This document shows, in pieces, positions 43,971-52,400 of a stretch of 64,000 bases of DNA. Origin of the DNA: Planctomycetota bacterium (lineage in GTDB: Bacteria > Planctomycetota > SZUA-567). Under the pieces are notes generated by a model. It was not told where the DNA came from. It worked only from the letters and a program-made list of their open reading frames with translations, and did no database searches. Positions within the stretch are counted from its first letter, which is position 1. Each line of letters begins with the position of its first letter. A program made the translations under genes and the position numbers. Location of the stretch: the NCBI GenBank assembly GCA_031261425.1, contig JAISJR010000017.1, forward strand, positions 17,443-81,442, given 5' to 3'.

Positions 43971-45455
43971 ATGGCAGAAGCAGAAGCCGCGGCGGCGCAA
44001 GCGCCGGTCGAAACGGTCTCGGCGGACGATTTTTCCGCGCTGTTAGACCAGGAATTTAAGCCGAAATCCACCGAAGCGAAATCGGCGGTGCAGGAAGCCG
44101 TTACCACGTTGGCGGCGCAGGCGTTGGCGGGCGCGAACATCGTGCCGGACAACGCGATTACCACGATTGAGGCGATGATTGCCGAACTCGACAAAAAATT
44201 GTCCCAGCAGGTCAACGCGATTATCCACCATCCCGACTTTCAGAAACTCGAAGGCACGTGGCGCGGCTTGCACTATTTAATCAACAATTCCGAGACCGAC
44301 GAATCGCTGAAAATCCGCGTGCTCAACGTCAGCAAAAACGACCTCGCGAAAACGTTGAAAAAATTCAAAGGCACCGCGTGGGACCAAAGCCCGCTGTTCA
44401 AAAAGATTTACGAAAACGAATACGGCACGTTGGGCGGCGAACCCTACGGCTGTTTGATTGGCGATTATTATTTTGACAATTCGGCGCCGGACGTGCAGAT
44501 GTTGGGCGAACTCGCGAAAATCGGCGCCGCCGCGCACGCGCCGTTTATTGCCGCGCCGTCGCCGAAAGCGTTTAATTTGGACAGTTGGCAGGAATTGGCG
44601 AACCCGCGCGACCTGACGAAAATTTTCCAAACGCCGGATTACGCGGCGTGGCGGAGTTTGCGCGAAAGCGACGACAGCCGTTATCTCGTAATGGCGATGC
44701 CGCGCGTGTTGTCGCGGTTGCCTTACGGTCCGAACACCAATCCGGTGGAAGAATTCGCTTGTCAGGAAACCGCGAATAAACACGAGGATTTCACGTGGAT
44801 GAACGCGGCGTTCACGATGGGCGCGAACATCAACCGCTCGTTTAAGTTATACGGCTGGTGCTCTTCTATTCGCGGCGTGGAAAGCGGCGGCTTGGTGCCG
44901 AATTTGCCGGTCTATACTTTCCCGTCCGACGACGGCGGCGTGGATATGAAATGCCCGACGGAAATCGCGATTACCGACCGGCGCGAAGCCGAGTTGTCGA
45001 AAAACGGCTTTCTGCCGCTGTGCCACCGCAAGGGGAGCGACAACGCGGTGTTTATCGGCGCGCAAACGTTGAACAAACCGACGGAATACGAAGACCCGGA
45101 CGCGACGGGCAACGCCAATTTGTCGGCGCGTCTGCCGTATATTTTCGCGGTGGACCGTTTCGCGCATTATTTGAAGTGTATGGTGCGCGACAAAATCGGC
45201 TCATTCAAGAGTCGCGACGATATGCAAAAATATCTCAACAACTGGATTATGAACTATGTAACGGCAGACCCGTCGGCGAGCGAAGAAGTCAAAGCGCGTT
45301 ATCCGTTGTCGGCGGCGGAGGTAACGGTGAAAGATGTCGAAGGCAACCCCGGCTATTACAGCGCGACCTTCTACCTGAAACCGCACTATCAATTGGAAGG
45401 TCTGACCGCGTCGCTCCGTTTGGTCACGAAATTGCCGAGCGAAAAGGGCGGGTAA
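43971..45455 (+). CDS. tssC: T6SS sheath protein TssC (VipB)
   Basis: 494 residues, ATG 43971 with CAGGAGATAA. Matches the large sheath subunit: IIHHPDFQKLEGTWRGLHYLINNSETDESLKIRVLNV, LIGDYYF and VMAMPRVLSRLPYGPNT. The C-terminus YYSATFYLKPHYQLEGLTASLRLVTKLPS is typical. It is recycled by TssH. It is separated from tssB by a heptamer hairpin. Confidence 0.97.
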   Translation: MAEAEAAAAQAPVETVSADDFSALLDQEFKPKSTEAKSAVQEAVTTLAAQALAGANIVPDNAITTIEAMIAELDKKLSQQVNAIIHHPDFQKLEGTWRGLHYLINNSETDESLKIRVLNVSKNDLAKTLKKFKGTAWDQSPLFKKIYENEYGTLGGEPYGCLIGDYYFDNSAPDVQMLGELAKIGAAAHAPFIAAPSPKAFNLDSWQELANPRDLTKIFQTPDYAAWRSLRESDDSRYLVMAMPRVLSRLPYGPNTNPVEEFACQETANKHEDFTWMNAAFTMGANINRSFKLYGWCSSIRGVESGGLVPNLPVYTFPSDDGGVDMKCPTEIAITDRREAELSKNGFLPLCHRKGSDNAVFIGAQTLNKPTEYEDPDATGNANLSARLPYIFAVDRFAHYLKCMVRDKIGSFKSRDDMQKYLNNWIMNYVTADPSASEEVKARYPLSAAEVTVKDVEGNPGYYSATFYLKPHYQLEGLTASLRLVTKLPSEKGG

Positions 45456-45492
45456 CGAGAGTTTAGAGTTGAGAGTTGAAATTACGCGGTTA

Positions 45493-45521
45493 ATAGCCCC
45501 ACGCTAAAGCGTGGGGCTATT
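45493..45521. repeat. hairpin AATAGCCCCACGCT...
   Basis: AATAGCCCCACGC-TAAA-GCGTGGGGCTATT, a perfect stem of 13 bases after tssC. No T-run follows, so it is a weak terminator candidate. Confidence 0.7.
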
Positions 45522-45537
45522 GAAAACGGCGCGCAAC

Positions 45538-45628
45538 TTTTCCCTTTTCCCTTTTCCCTTTTCCCTTTTCCCTTTTCCCTTTTCCCTTTTCCCTTTTCCC
45601 TTTTCCCTTTTCCCTTTTCCCTTTTCCC
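45538..45628 (+). repeat. 13 perfect copies of TTTTCCC abutting the sigma-factor gene
   Basis: Thirteen identical, uninterrupted heptamers TTTTCCC run to 12 bases before the start codon of the sigma-factor gene at 45641. There is no ribosome site between. Such arrays are prone to copy-number change and could alter spacing between promoter and start. Confidence 0.95.
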
Positions 45629-45640
45629 TTTTTCAACTCT

Positions 45641-46624
45641 ATGGCGCCTCCCACTCCCCAATCGGACGCCGAACTAATGGCGGCGGCGCAAGGCGGCGAC
45701 GAAACGGCTTTTACGACGTTGGTCGAGCGGCATCAGCAATTGGTCGAAAAAATAATGTGGCGTTTCAGCCGCGTCCCCGCCGAACACGAGGACTTGACGC
45801 ACGAGGTCTTTGTGCAGTTTTTTCTGGGAATGGCGCGGTATCGCGGCGAGGCGCCGGTAACGCATTTCTTGACGGCGTTAGCCCGCAAAATCGGTTTTCG
45901 TTTCTGGGAAAAACGCGCTCATTCCCGCACCCGCCCTTTGCCGGAAGATTTAGCCGACACGCTCGCCGCGCCGCCGGCGCCAGCCGAACCGTCGCCGACC
46001 TTGTTCGACCTGTTAAGCGAACTCAAACCCGACGACCGGCTGGCGTTGACGCTCACTTATTACGACCGTTATGAAGCCCCGCAAATTGCCGCCACGTTGG
46101 GTTGGACGCTTGACGCGACACGGATGCGTTTGACGCGGGCGCGGCGAAGTTTGCAGGAAATGGTCCGCCGGCGCGGAATAGACGCGGCGCAAATAATTCA
46201 GGGAGAATTGGCGATGCCGAAACTTGACGAAACGATGACCGGTTTGGCGGCGGGTGAGCCCGCGACGCGCAAAACGCAGATTTTCCCGCGCGAAGTGGTG
46301 GAAACGGCGAAAACCAAAATGGCGGCGACTTATTTGTTGCTCCGCCCGACGCCGCGCGAAGCCGTCGAAGCCGCGCAAAAAATGGCGGCGCAATATCAAT
46401 TGTCCGCCGGCGGGCACGAACGCGCCGAGCGGGCGTTCACCGCGTTTTTTGTGGAACTTGAACGGCGGCAAAAAGAATATCGCGACGGAGTTTTTACCTT
46501 GCGGCAAGACCTTGCCGCGGAACTCCGTGACATCCTGCCGCCCGCCGCCTTCGCCGATTGGGAAGAGGGGCAAGAGAAGGGAAAAGGCGAGAGGGAAAAG
46601 CAGGGATTAGGGAATAGGAGTTAG
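45641..46624 (+). CDS. ECF-like sigma-70 family factor with C-terminal extension
   Basis: 327 residues, ATG 45641. Region 2 covers about residues 10-95 (DETAFTTLVERHQQLVEKIMWRFSR, then EDLTHEVFVQFFLG). Region 4 covers about 130-180 (ALTLTYYDRYEAPQIAATLGWTLDATRMRLTRARRSLQEM). The extra ~135 C-terminal residues are helical and charged, end in a low-complexity EEGQEKGKGEREKQG tail, and have no membrane segment. Its place between tssC and PAAR suggests control of the T6SS genes or of a stress response. The start is directly behind a 13-copy TTTTCCC array and has no Shine-Dalgarno sequence. Confidence 0.85.
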   Translation: MAPPTPQSDAELMAAAQGGDETAFTTLVERHQQLVEKIMWRFSRVPAEHEDLTHEVFVQFFLGMARYRGEAPVTHFLTALARKIGFRFWEKRAHSRTRPLPEDLADTLAAPPAPAEPSPTLFDLLSELKPDDRLALTLTYYDRYEAPQIAATLGWTLDATRMRLTRARRSLQEMVRRRGIDAAQIIQGELAMPKLDETMTGLAAGEPATRKTQIFPREVVETAKTKMAATYLLLRPTPREAVEAAQKMAAQYQLSAGGHERAERAFTAFFVELERRQKEYRDGVFTLRQDLAAELRDILPPAAFADWEEGQEKGKGEREKQGLGNRS

Positions 46625-46775
46625 GGAAAAGGATAAAGGGTTTAAGGGGAACAAGGTTTTTAAGAGTTTAAGAAACGCAAAAAGCGCAATCTGAACTTTC
46701 AACTTTTCCCTTTTCCCTCTTCCCTTAATCGCCTAATATGCGTTCGTTTCGTTCGCCATTTTTAAGGAGAAAACC

Positions 46776-47078
46776 ATGGGACAGCCGGCGGCGCGAGTTA
46801 CTGATATGCATGTTTGTCCGCTGGTTACGCCGGGGGTGCCGCCGATACCGCACGTCGGCGGACATGTCGTTTCGCCCTCGGCGCCGACGGTGTTAATCGG
46901 CAAAATGCCGGCGGCGGGAGTCGGGAGCGCGGCGGTTTGCGTCGGACCGCCCGACGCGGTGGTCAAGGGGTCGGCGACGGTATTGGCGGGAAAAGTGCCG
47001 TTGGCGCGAATGGGCGACGCCTGCGCGCACGGCGGCACGATTGTCGCGGGTTGTCCTACGGTGTTGGTTGGCGGATAA
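46776..47078 (+). CDS. T6SS spike tip protein, PAAR domain
   Basis: 100 residues, ATG 46776 with AAGGAGAAAA. Starts MGQPAARVTDMHVCPLVTPG, the typical PAAR onset, with histidines and cysteines in HVGGHVVSPSAPTVLIG and DACAHGGTIVAG that bind zinc. It makes the sharp tip on VgrG. No toxin domain is fused. Its 3' end overlaps the opposing cNMP-like gene by 23 bases. Confidence 0.95.
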   Translation: MGQPAARVTDMHVCPLVTPGVPPIPHVGGHVVSPSAPTVLIGKMPAAGVGSAAVCVGPPDAVVKGSATVLAGKVPLARMGDACAHGGTIVAGCPTVLVGG

Positions 47079-48207
47079 GCGCGTCCGCCTCCGCCCGCAA
47101 TTGCGCGGTGAATTGCCGAAGGTAAGCGCTTCGTTTTTTTTCGACCGGCAAGCCCGCTTCGACGGCGCGAAAAAAAGCGAAGCAGGATTTCGCGCCGCGG
47201 CTGAGACCGTTGCCGTCAAGGCGGTCGCAAACGCCGCCGATATTGCGGCGCACCAACGCCGTCAAATACAGCAAATTTTCATATCGCTCCGCGTATCGCC
47301 GCAACACGGTTTGCCGCAAGGTCGGGTCGGTCAGCATCGCCGCAAATTCGTCCCAATTAGCGGCGATTAATTGCAATTGCGTCTCGCCGCGCGCGCGCTG
47401 ATAGCCGGTCGATTCGCCGCGCGGCTCCGCCGAATACGCTTGCGCCCACGCTGACGCCGCGCCGTAAATATCGCCGGCGTCTAAATAATCAAGCGGCGCG
47501 CCGCAGAAAAACAATTCGACCGCGCCGGTCAATATCGAATAGACCCCCGCCGGCATATCTTCGCCCCAACGAATCGTCTTGCCGTCGGCAAATTGATAAA
47601 TTCGTCCATGCGGTTTGGCTTGCCGGCTACCCGCCGCCGGTCGGTCGTCGAAGGCGCGCGGCGGCGGCGGTAGCAACCGCCGGAAATTTTCGACCGGTTC
47701 GGTTGGTATGGACGCCAATTCCACATAGCCGCGTCCGTGGCGTTCTCGCGCCCGCAACACGGCTTCGCCTTCTTCGATAAAATGCCGCAATGACCGGTCT
47801 AAACGTTGGCGCAATTGGTGCAGTTGCCGCAACAGCGACAACTGTCGGGTTATCGTTTCGCAAAAAAGTTCTATCAATTGCGCGGCATCAACCGGCTCGC
47901 CGTCGTTGCCGACCGGCGCGGGCGCCCCGCTTGTCCCGACTGCCGATGGCGCCAATTGGCAATCGGGCAGTTGTTCCGGCGCCACGCTCCACGCCGTTGC
48001 GCCGTCCACGCCCGCGCGGGCGCTCACCGGAGGAGCGTCCAACGACGGACACAGTAGCGAAGCGTCGATTATCGCGCCCGGTCGATTGACGACGTGAAAC
48101 GGACTGCCGTCTTCCCAAAAAAATTCCACCGTCCCCGCCGCCAACAATATCAGCGCCGGCGGCGATTCGTCTTGAGTCATAATGGGGGCGTGGGAAGGGT
48201 ATTGCAT
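47056..48207 (-). CDS. cyclic-nucleotide-binding-like regulatory protein
   Basis: About 383 residues from ATG 48207 (ATG 48180 is the alternative; neither has a strong ribosome site). Two Crp/cNMP-like jellyroll parts are seen: residues about 10-60 (ALILLAAGTVEFFWEDGSPFHVVNRPGAIID) and about 205-310 (GVYSILTGAVELFFCGAPLDYLDAGDIYG). A coiled, Arg/Gln-rich helix links them. No C-terminal winged-helix DNA-binding domain is evident, so it may sense a ligand and act on another protein. It is convergent with PAAR. T6SS-linked regulators of this sort are known, but this one is not identified. Confidence 0.6.
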   Translation of the reverse strand: MQYPSHAPIMTQDESPPALILLAAGTVEFFWEDGSPFHVVNRPGAIIDASLLCPSLDAPPVSARAGVDGATAWSVAPEQLPDCQLAPSAVGTSGAPAPVGNDGEPVDAAQLIELFCETITRQLSLLRQLHQLRQRLDRSLRHFIEEGEAVLRARERHGRGYVELASIPTEPVENFRRLLPPPPRAFDDRPAAGSRQAKPHGRIYQFADGKTIRWGEDMPAGVYSILTGAVELFFCGAPLDYLDAGDIYGAASAWAQAYSAEPRGESTGYQRARGETQLQLIAANWDEFAAMLTDPTLRQTVLRRYAERYENLLYLTALVRRNIGGVCDRLDGNGLSRGAKSCFAFFRAVEAGLPVEKKRSAYLRQFTAQLRAEADALIRQPTP

Positions 48208-48286
48208 TGTTTCAGTGGGCAGTGAGTAGTGGGCAGTGGAGAGGCGCAAGCGGTTACTGACCACTGCTCACTAATCACTGCTCACT
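48208..48286. repeat. GCAGTGG heptamer repeat with inverted partner
   Basis: CAGTGGGCAGTGAGTAGTGGGCAGTGG on the left faces CCACTGCTCACTAATCACTGCTCACT on the right, with GAGAGGCGCAAGCGGTTACTGA in the middle. A long hairpin is possible in the spacer between the two minus-strand genes. Confidence 0.8.
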
Positions 48287-48289
48287 CGC

Positions 48290-49855
48290 TTAAAACTTCA
48301 CCCGCAAGTCCAGTCCGCCGCCGAGGTGCCACGTTTTCAACGGGTCGCCTTCCGCGCCAAGCCGAACGTTGATGACCGTGTCGGGATTCATCGCTAATGA
48401 AAAATCAACGCGGTATTCGCTCCAACCGGTGTTTTCCTGACGTTTGGAGCCGAGCGCGTTGTGGTAATAAAATCCCGGCGTCAGCAACATTTTCTGCCCG
48501 ATAGGCACGCCGACGGCGAGGTTCAGCGACAACAGCGTCTGTTCGGAATCTAACGGAAACGGCGTTTGACCTTGGGCGTTGAGCGGCGCTTGACCAATCA
48601 TCGCCGGGTCGGTCAGGCGGTAATCTTGCGGACGATTCAGCGTCGATTGCAAACTCGCAAAAAACGCCGGAATTACGTATTTCAGGTTTTTGCGCGCGCC
48701 GAGAAACGCTCCCGCGCCGTATTGAAAAGTGTCTTTCATATAAGCGGTGTCGCCGAAAATCCAATCGTAAAAGCCGTCGATGCCGGCGTATAAATCGAGG
48801 GCGTTGCCGAACGTTTCGCGGAGAATATCGACGCGACCGGTAAAGATATTGGCGACGCGGAAAAAGCAGTCGCGGCGAATTTGCCCGTCGAACGAGTTGT
48901 ATTCGAGCGGCATCTGAAATTCAAACGACAACCGGTTGTGGTAATAACCCGCGCCGAGCAACACGCCGTATTCGTCCCATTTGCTACTCGGCAATTTATA
49001 TGCCGCGCCGAAATCGGTGCGCAAATAATACGGCGTCAGGCGAAACTTTAGCCCGTGATAAATAGTCGGGTTTAACGCCTCGTCGCCGGCGGGCTTTTTC
49101 TCCGTCGCGAGTGGCGGGCGCGGCGCGAGATAATTCGACCAATCCAACATTTGCGCGACCATCGCCTCGGTCGAAATCCGCGTCGGGATGCCGGTCATAT
49201 ACGACGGCGCTTCTTTGACTTTGCGATAATCCAATTTCAGCGCGAGGTCCAGATAACTCTGTTTCTTATTCGTCGGTTGCAGAAGCAGTTTATACAAGTC
49301 GTCGTTTTTCACTTTCGCCGGGTCGGAAATTTCACCGTCGCGCGCCGCCGGATACGCAAATTCCACGCTGTTGCCGCTCGCGGCGGCGAGAATCCCGCAC
49401 TCCGGGCAATCCGGCGGCGTGGACGCGGCGGACGCGGGCGTCGCCGAATGGTCGCGATGGGGAATCATTCGCGACGGCTTGGCGGTCGGCGTCGGTTTGG
49501 CTTCGTCGTAATAAAGCGTGTCGCCGTCTTGCCAGATAATTTTTTTGTTCGCGCCGTCGCCGGCAAAATTATGGACAAACGGCGGCGGCGTTGGCAGGGA
49601 GACGATGGCGTATTCGCCCGCCGTTCGCCCGCCGAAACCGCGGATTTCCTGTTCGCGCCGCACCGACTCCGGCACGGCTTGCTGGAATAAACAATCCAAG
49701 TCCTCCGGCGCCACCGTGCCGACGGACAGCCGCGCGGGCGCGGATTCTTCGCCAAACCACGCGGTCAACGCGCCGGTGCGCTGGCACACGATGCCGAGCA
49801 ACCCGAGCGCCAACACCGGCAACGCCAAAGCGATAATAATGAGGATGCGGAACAT
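48290..49855 (-). CDS. putative outer-membrane beta-barrel protein
   Basis: 521 residues from ATG 49855; the longer frame adds only spacer-encoded sequence. Residues 1-24 are hydrophobic (MFRILIIIALALPVLALGLLG), so it is exported or membrane-anchored. A Pro/Ser-rich, flexible part (90-160) with a CPEC motif is followed by a region rich in alternating aromatic strands (FRLTPYYLRTDFGAAYKLPSSKWDEYGVLLGAGYYHNRLSFEFQMPLEYN) and ending LDLRVKF, an outer-membrane barrel-type last strand. The family was not recognised. It is in the T6SS locus but on the other strand. Confidence 0.6.
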   Translation of the reverse strand: MFRILIIIALALPVLALGLLGIVCQRTGALTAWFGEESAPARLSVGTVAPEDLDCLFQQAVPESVRREQEIRGFGGRTAGEYAIVSLPTPPPFVHNFAGDGANKKIIWQDGDTLYYDEAKPTPTAKPSRMIPHRDHSATPASAASTPPDCPECGILAAASGNSVEFAYPAARDGEISDPAKVKNDDLYKLLLQPTNKKQSYLDLALKLDYRKVKEAPSYMTGIPTRISTEAMVAQMLDWSNYLAPRPPLATEKKPAGDEALNPTIYHGLKFRLTPYYLRTDFGAAYKLPSSKWDEYGVLLGAGYYHNRLSFEFQMPLEYNSFDGQIRRDCFFRVANIFTGRVDILRETFGNALDLYAGIDGFYDWIFGDTAYMKDTFQYGAGAFLGARKNLKYVIPAFFASLQSTLNRPQDYRLTDPAMIGQAPLNAQGQTPFPLDSEQTLLSLNLAVGVPIGQKMLLTPGFYYHNALGSKRQENTGWSEYRVDFSLAMNPDTVINVRLGAEGDPLKTWHLGGGLDLRVKF

Positions 49856-49956
49856 GGGTTTTTCCCGAAATCCTATATTCAAAGTTGTTGCCAAATCTAA
49901 AAAGCAAGCGTCGCACGGAGGCGCGAAAGACCCGGAGTAATTATTGATTGCGGTTG

Positions 49957-50098
49957 CTCTATTCAATTGCCACGCCCTTTAGGGCGTGATGGGCGGTTAA
50001 AAAAGAAATGGGCTTTAGCCCAAAGAAACCATTCGGCTAAAGCCGGTCATTTTTTAACGCTATCCACGCGCTAAAGCGCGTGGCAATTGAATAGAGCA
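49957..50098. repeat. MITE-like element with ends GCTCTATTCAATTGCCACGC
   Basis: The end at 49957, GCTCTATTCAATTGCCACGC, is inverted at 50078-50098. The interior contains further nested palindromes, GCCCTTTAGGGC, GGGCTTTAGCCC and GGCTAAAGCC. It fills the 425-base spacer (49856-50280) with CGCACGGAGGCGCG at 49913; no gene is seen. Confidence 0.75.
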
Positions 50099-50280
50099 TT
50101 TTCAATCGGCGTTTTTCCATAACTAAAAACTACCAACTAAAAACTATCAACTACCCTCCCCCGCGCCCTCCACTTACCGTTTCGCGCTTTTTCGTTTCGC
50201 CGGTTTCGCCAACTTCATTCAGAAGAAATTTTTAGTTCGCGGCGCGGCTTGTCCGATAGAAAAGGGAAGGAGCAAGAAAA

Positions 50281-50799
50281 ATGCGCGCCGCCATAATGCG
50301 AACCCTCGGCTTGTTTTTAATCGGGCTGACCTTAAACGCTTGTAGTTTATCCACGCCGCCGCCGCCGTTTGCCGGACAGGCGCACGGCTTAAAACTGTCA
50401 ATCCGTTCGACGACCGATTTGAATCAATACAATCAGCGCGCGCACGTCGTCGCGCTCTACGTCGTGCAAACGGAAAAGGACAAACCGCTGACCGCCGCCA
50501 AGGGGTCAAACGAAGCGTGCCTAAAATTTCTCGACGACGCGCTGAAAACCGAAGGCGTCTTGCGCGTGGAAGTGATTGACATTCAGCCCGGCGCGAAAAT
50601 CACCGAATATCGCGACCTCGTCCCGAATACCGGCTGGGTCGGCGTGATTGCCGCCTACTACAATTTAGACGCGAAAAAATGCGTGTTGGCGTATCAATTG
50701 CCCGCCGCTGACGACAAGGCGATAACCATTGATTTGGCGTTAGGACCCGCCGCCGTGTTAAGCGCGACAAAATCGACGGGGGCGAAGGACAAGAAATAG
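50281..50799 (+). CDS. tssJ: T6SS outer-membrane lipoprotein TssJ
   Basis: 172 residues, ATG 50281 with GAAGGAGCAAG. Lipobox L-N-A-C with Cys21 and Ser22 at +2, compatible with outer-membrane sorting. The mature part has the TssJ core NQYNQRAHVVALYVVQTEKDKPLTAA and AAYYNLDAKK. It anchors the membrane complex TssJLM in the outer membrane. It starts a run tssJ-tssK-tssL. Confidence 0.94.
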   Translation: MRAAIMRTLGLFLIGLTLNACSLSTPPPPFAGQAHGLKLSIRSTTDLNQYNQRAHVVALYVVQTEKDKPLTAAKGSNEACLKFLDDALKTEGVLRVEVIDIQPGAKITEYRDLVPNTGWVGVIAAYYNLDAKKCVLAYQLPAADDKAITIDLALGPAAVLSATKSTGAKDKK

Positions 50800-50868
50800 C
50801 ATTATCTTTCTTAAGAATTTCAAGATTCTTAAGCCGCTTAAGATTCTCAAAAAAAAAGGAATCCCCCA

Positions 50869-52260
50869 ATGGACTTATCCTGCCCCGTTTTTTGGCATCA
50901 CGGTTTATTTTTACAGCCGCAACATTTTCAACTGAACGACCTCTACGAAGCGGCGCGTCACGCGCCGTTTTTGCAATTTCTGCAACCGCATTTTTGGGGC
51001 GTCGGTCATCTCGCCATTCGGACGGACTGGCTCGCGACCGGCAGTTTCGGGTTGAGCGAAGGCAGTTTTTTATTCCCCGGCGGGACGTTCGCGCGGTTTC
51101 CCGGCAACGCGGTTTTGCCCGCGCGGTCGTTTCTGGCGGACTGGGCGTCCGGCGACGGACCGTTCACCGTGTATCTCGGACTGCGCCGCTGGAATCCGGT
51201 CGCGGCGAACGTTACGGTGGTTGACGACGTGGAAAGCGCCGACGCGCCGACGCGCTTGGCGGTCGCGTCCGACGCGGAAACAATGAACGACTGGTATGGC
51301 GGCGGACCCGAAGCGCAGGTGCGCCGGATGAAATTTTCATTGCGTTTGCTCTGGCAAACCGAAGAGCAGGCGTTGAACGATTACGAAGTGATTCCGCTCG
51401 CGCAACTCGTCCGTTCCGGCAAAGAAATCCGCGTCGGCGCGCGGTTCATTCCGCCGGCGGTGTCGTGCGGCGCGACGCCGGAATTGACCGGAATGTTGCG
51501 GCAAGTCCACGATATGGTCGCGGGGCGGTGCCGCTTGTTCGAGGAGCGCAAACCGCGGCGCGGAATGAAAAACGCGGCGTTCGCCTCGGCGGATTTATTG
51601 CAAGTGATGGGTATGCAGGCGCTCGCCGAAGCCGTGCCGCAACTGGCGCAATTGCTCGCCGCGCCGGACATTCATCCGTGGCATCTTTACACCGCGCTCG
51701 CGACGTTGTGCGGGCGGCTCAGCGTTTTTTCCGATTATGTTTTCGCGAGCGGCGAGGACGCGACGGGCGAGCGGCGATTGCCGGCGTATGACCACCGCAA
51801 TCTTTACGACACGTTTAACGCGGCGCAACGGGTGCTGGCGGTGTTGCTCGACGAGTTGATTCTCAGTTCCGAAAGCGTGGTCGGGCTGAAGCCGATGAGC
51901 GACGGCATTTACGCCGCCGCGCTGTCCGAAGAAATGACGGACGCGCAAGGCAATTATTTCCTTATCGTGCGGACGGCGGCGGCGAAAGAATTGGTGCGCG
52001 ACGCTTTTATGACGGTGGTGAAAGTCGCGGCGGCGGGGCGCATCGAGGACTTGCGGACGCGCTTTGTCAGCGGCGCGCGGCTGACGGAAATTCCGTATCC
52101 GCCGCAAGGCGTGCCGCGCTTGACCGACGCGGTGTATTTTTACCTCGAACCGCGCAACGCCGAATGGCAGGAAGCCCTGCGCGACGGCACGGTGGCGCTC
52201 TACTGGGACGGCTCGCCGGAAGATTTGAGCGTGGAGTTGGCGTTGCAGAGCAATGGATGA
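50869..52260 (+). CDS. tssK: T6SS baseplate-membrane adaptor TssK
   Basis: 463 residues. Starts with the hallmark VFWHHGLFLQPQHFQLNDLY. Other typical parts: PVNLTLRRW-like GPFTVYLGLRRWNP and the C-terminal helical domain with EIPYPPQGVPRLTDAVYFYLE. Trimeric TssK joins the baseplate to TssL/TssM. ATG 50869 after AAAAGGAATC. Confidence 0.96.
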   Translation: MDLSCPVFWHHGLFLQPQHFQLNDLYEAARHAPFLQFLQPHFWGVGHLAIRTDWLATGSFGLSEGSFLFPGGTFARFPGNAVLPARSFLADWASGDGPFTVYLGLRRWNPVAANVTVVDDVESADAPTRLAVASDAETMNDWYGGGPEAQVRRMKFSLRLLWQTEEQALNDYEVIPLAQLVRSGKEIRVGARFIPPAVSCGATPELTGMLRQVHDMVAGRCRLFEERKPRRGMKNAAFASADLLQVMGMQALAEAVPQLAQLLAAPDIHPWHLYTALATLCGRLSVFSDYVFASGEDATGERRLPAYDHRNLYDTFNAAQRVLAVLLDELILSSESVVGLKPMSDGIYAAALSEEMTDAQGNYFLIVRTAAAKELVRDAFMTVVKVAAAGRIEDLRTRFVSGARLTEIPYPPQGVPRLTDAVYFYLEPRNAEWQEALRDGTVALYWDGSPEDLSVELALQSNG

Positions 52261-52264
52261 ATAT

Positions 52265-52359
52265 CAAATTAAAAATTAGAAATTGTGGAGTTTGATTATC
52301 AAATTCGCTTCGCGCATTTTTAATCCATTCCGCCATTTTTAATTTGTAATTTTTAATTG
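52265..52359. repeat. ATTAAAA/TTTTTAAT heptamer hairpin, short form
   Basis: AATTAAAAATTAGAAATTG, then GTGGAGTTTGATTATCAAA, TTCGCTTCGCGC and ATTTTTAATTTGTAATTTTTAATT, between tssK and tssL. Confidence 0.8.
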
Positions 52360-52400
52360 TTCTTTCGGCTCTTGCAACGAACGGCAAACAAGGAAACGCG

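Noticed and set aside
45511..46074. Protein with repeated FPFSL motif
   Set aside because: It is the translation of the TTTTCCC array in another frame and then runs out of frame through the sigma-factor gene.
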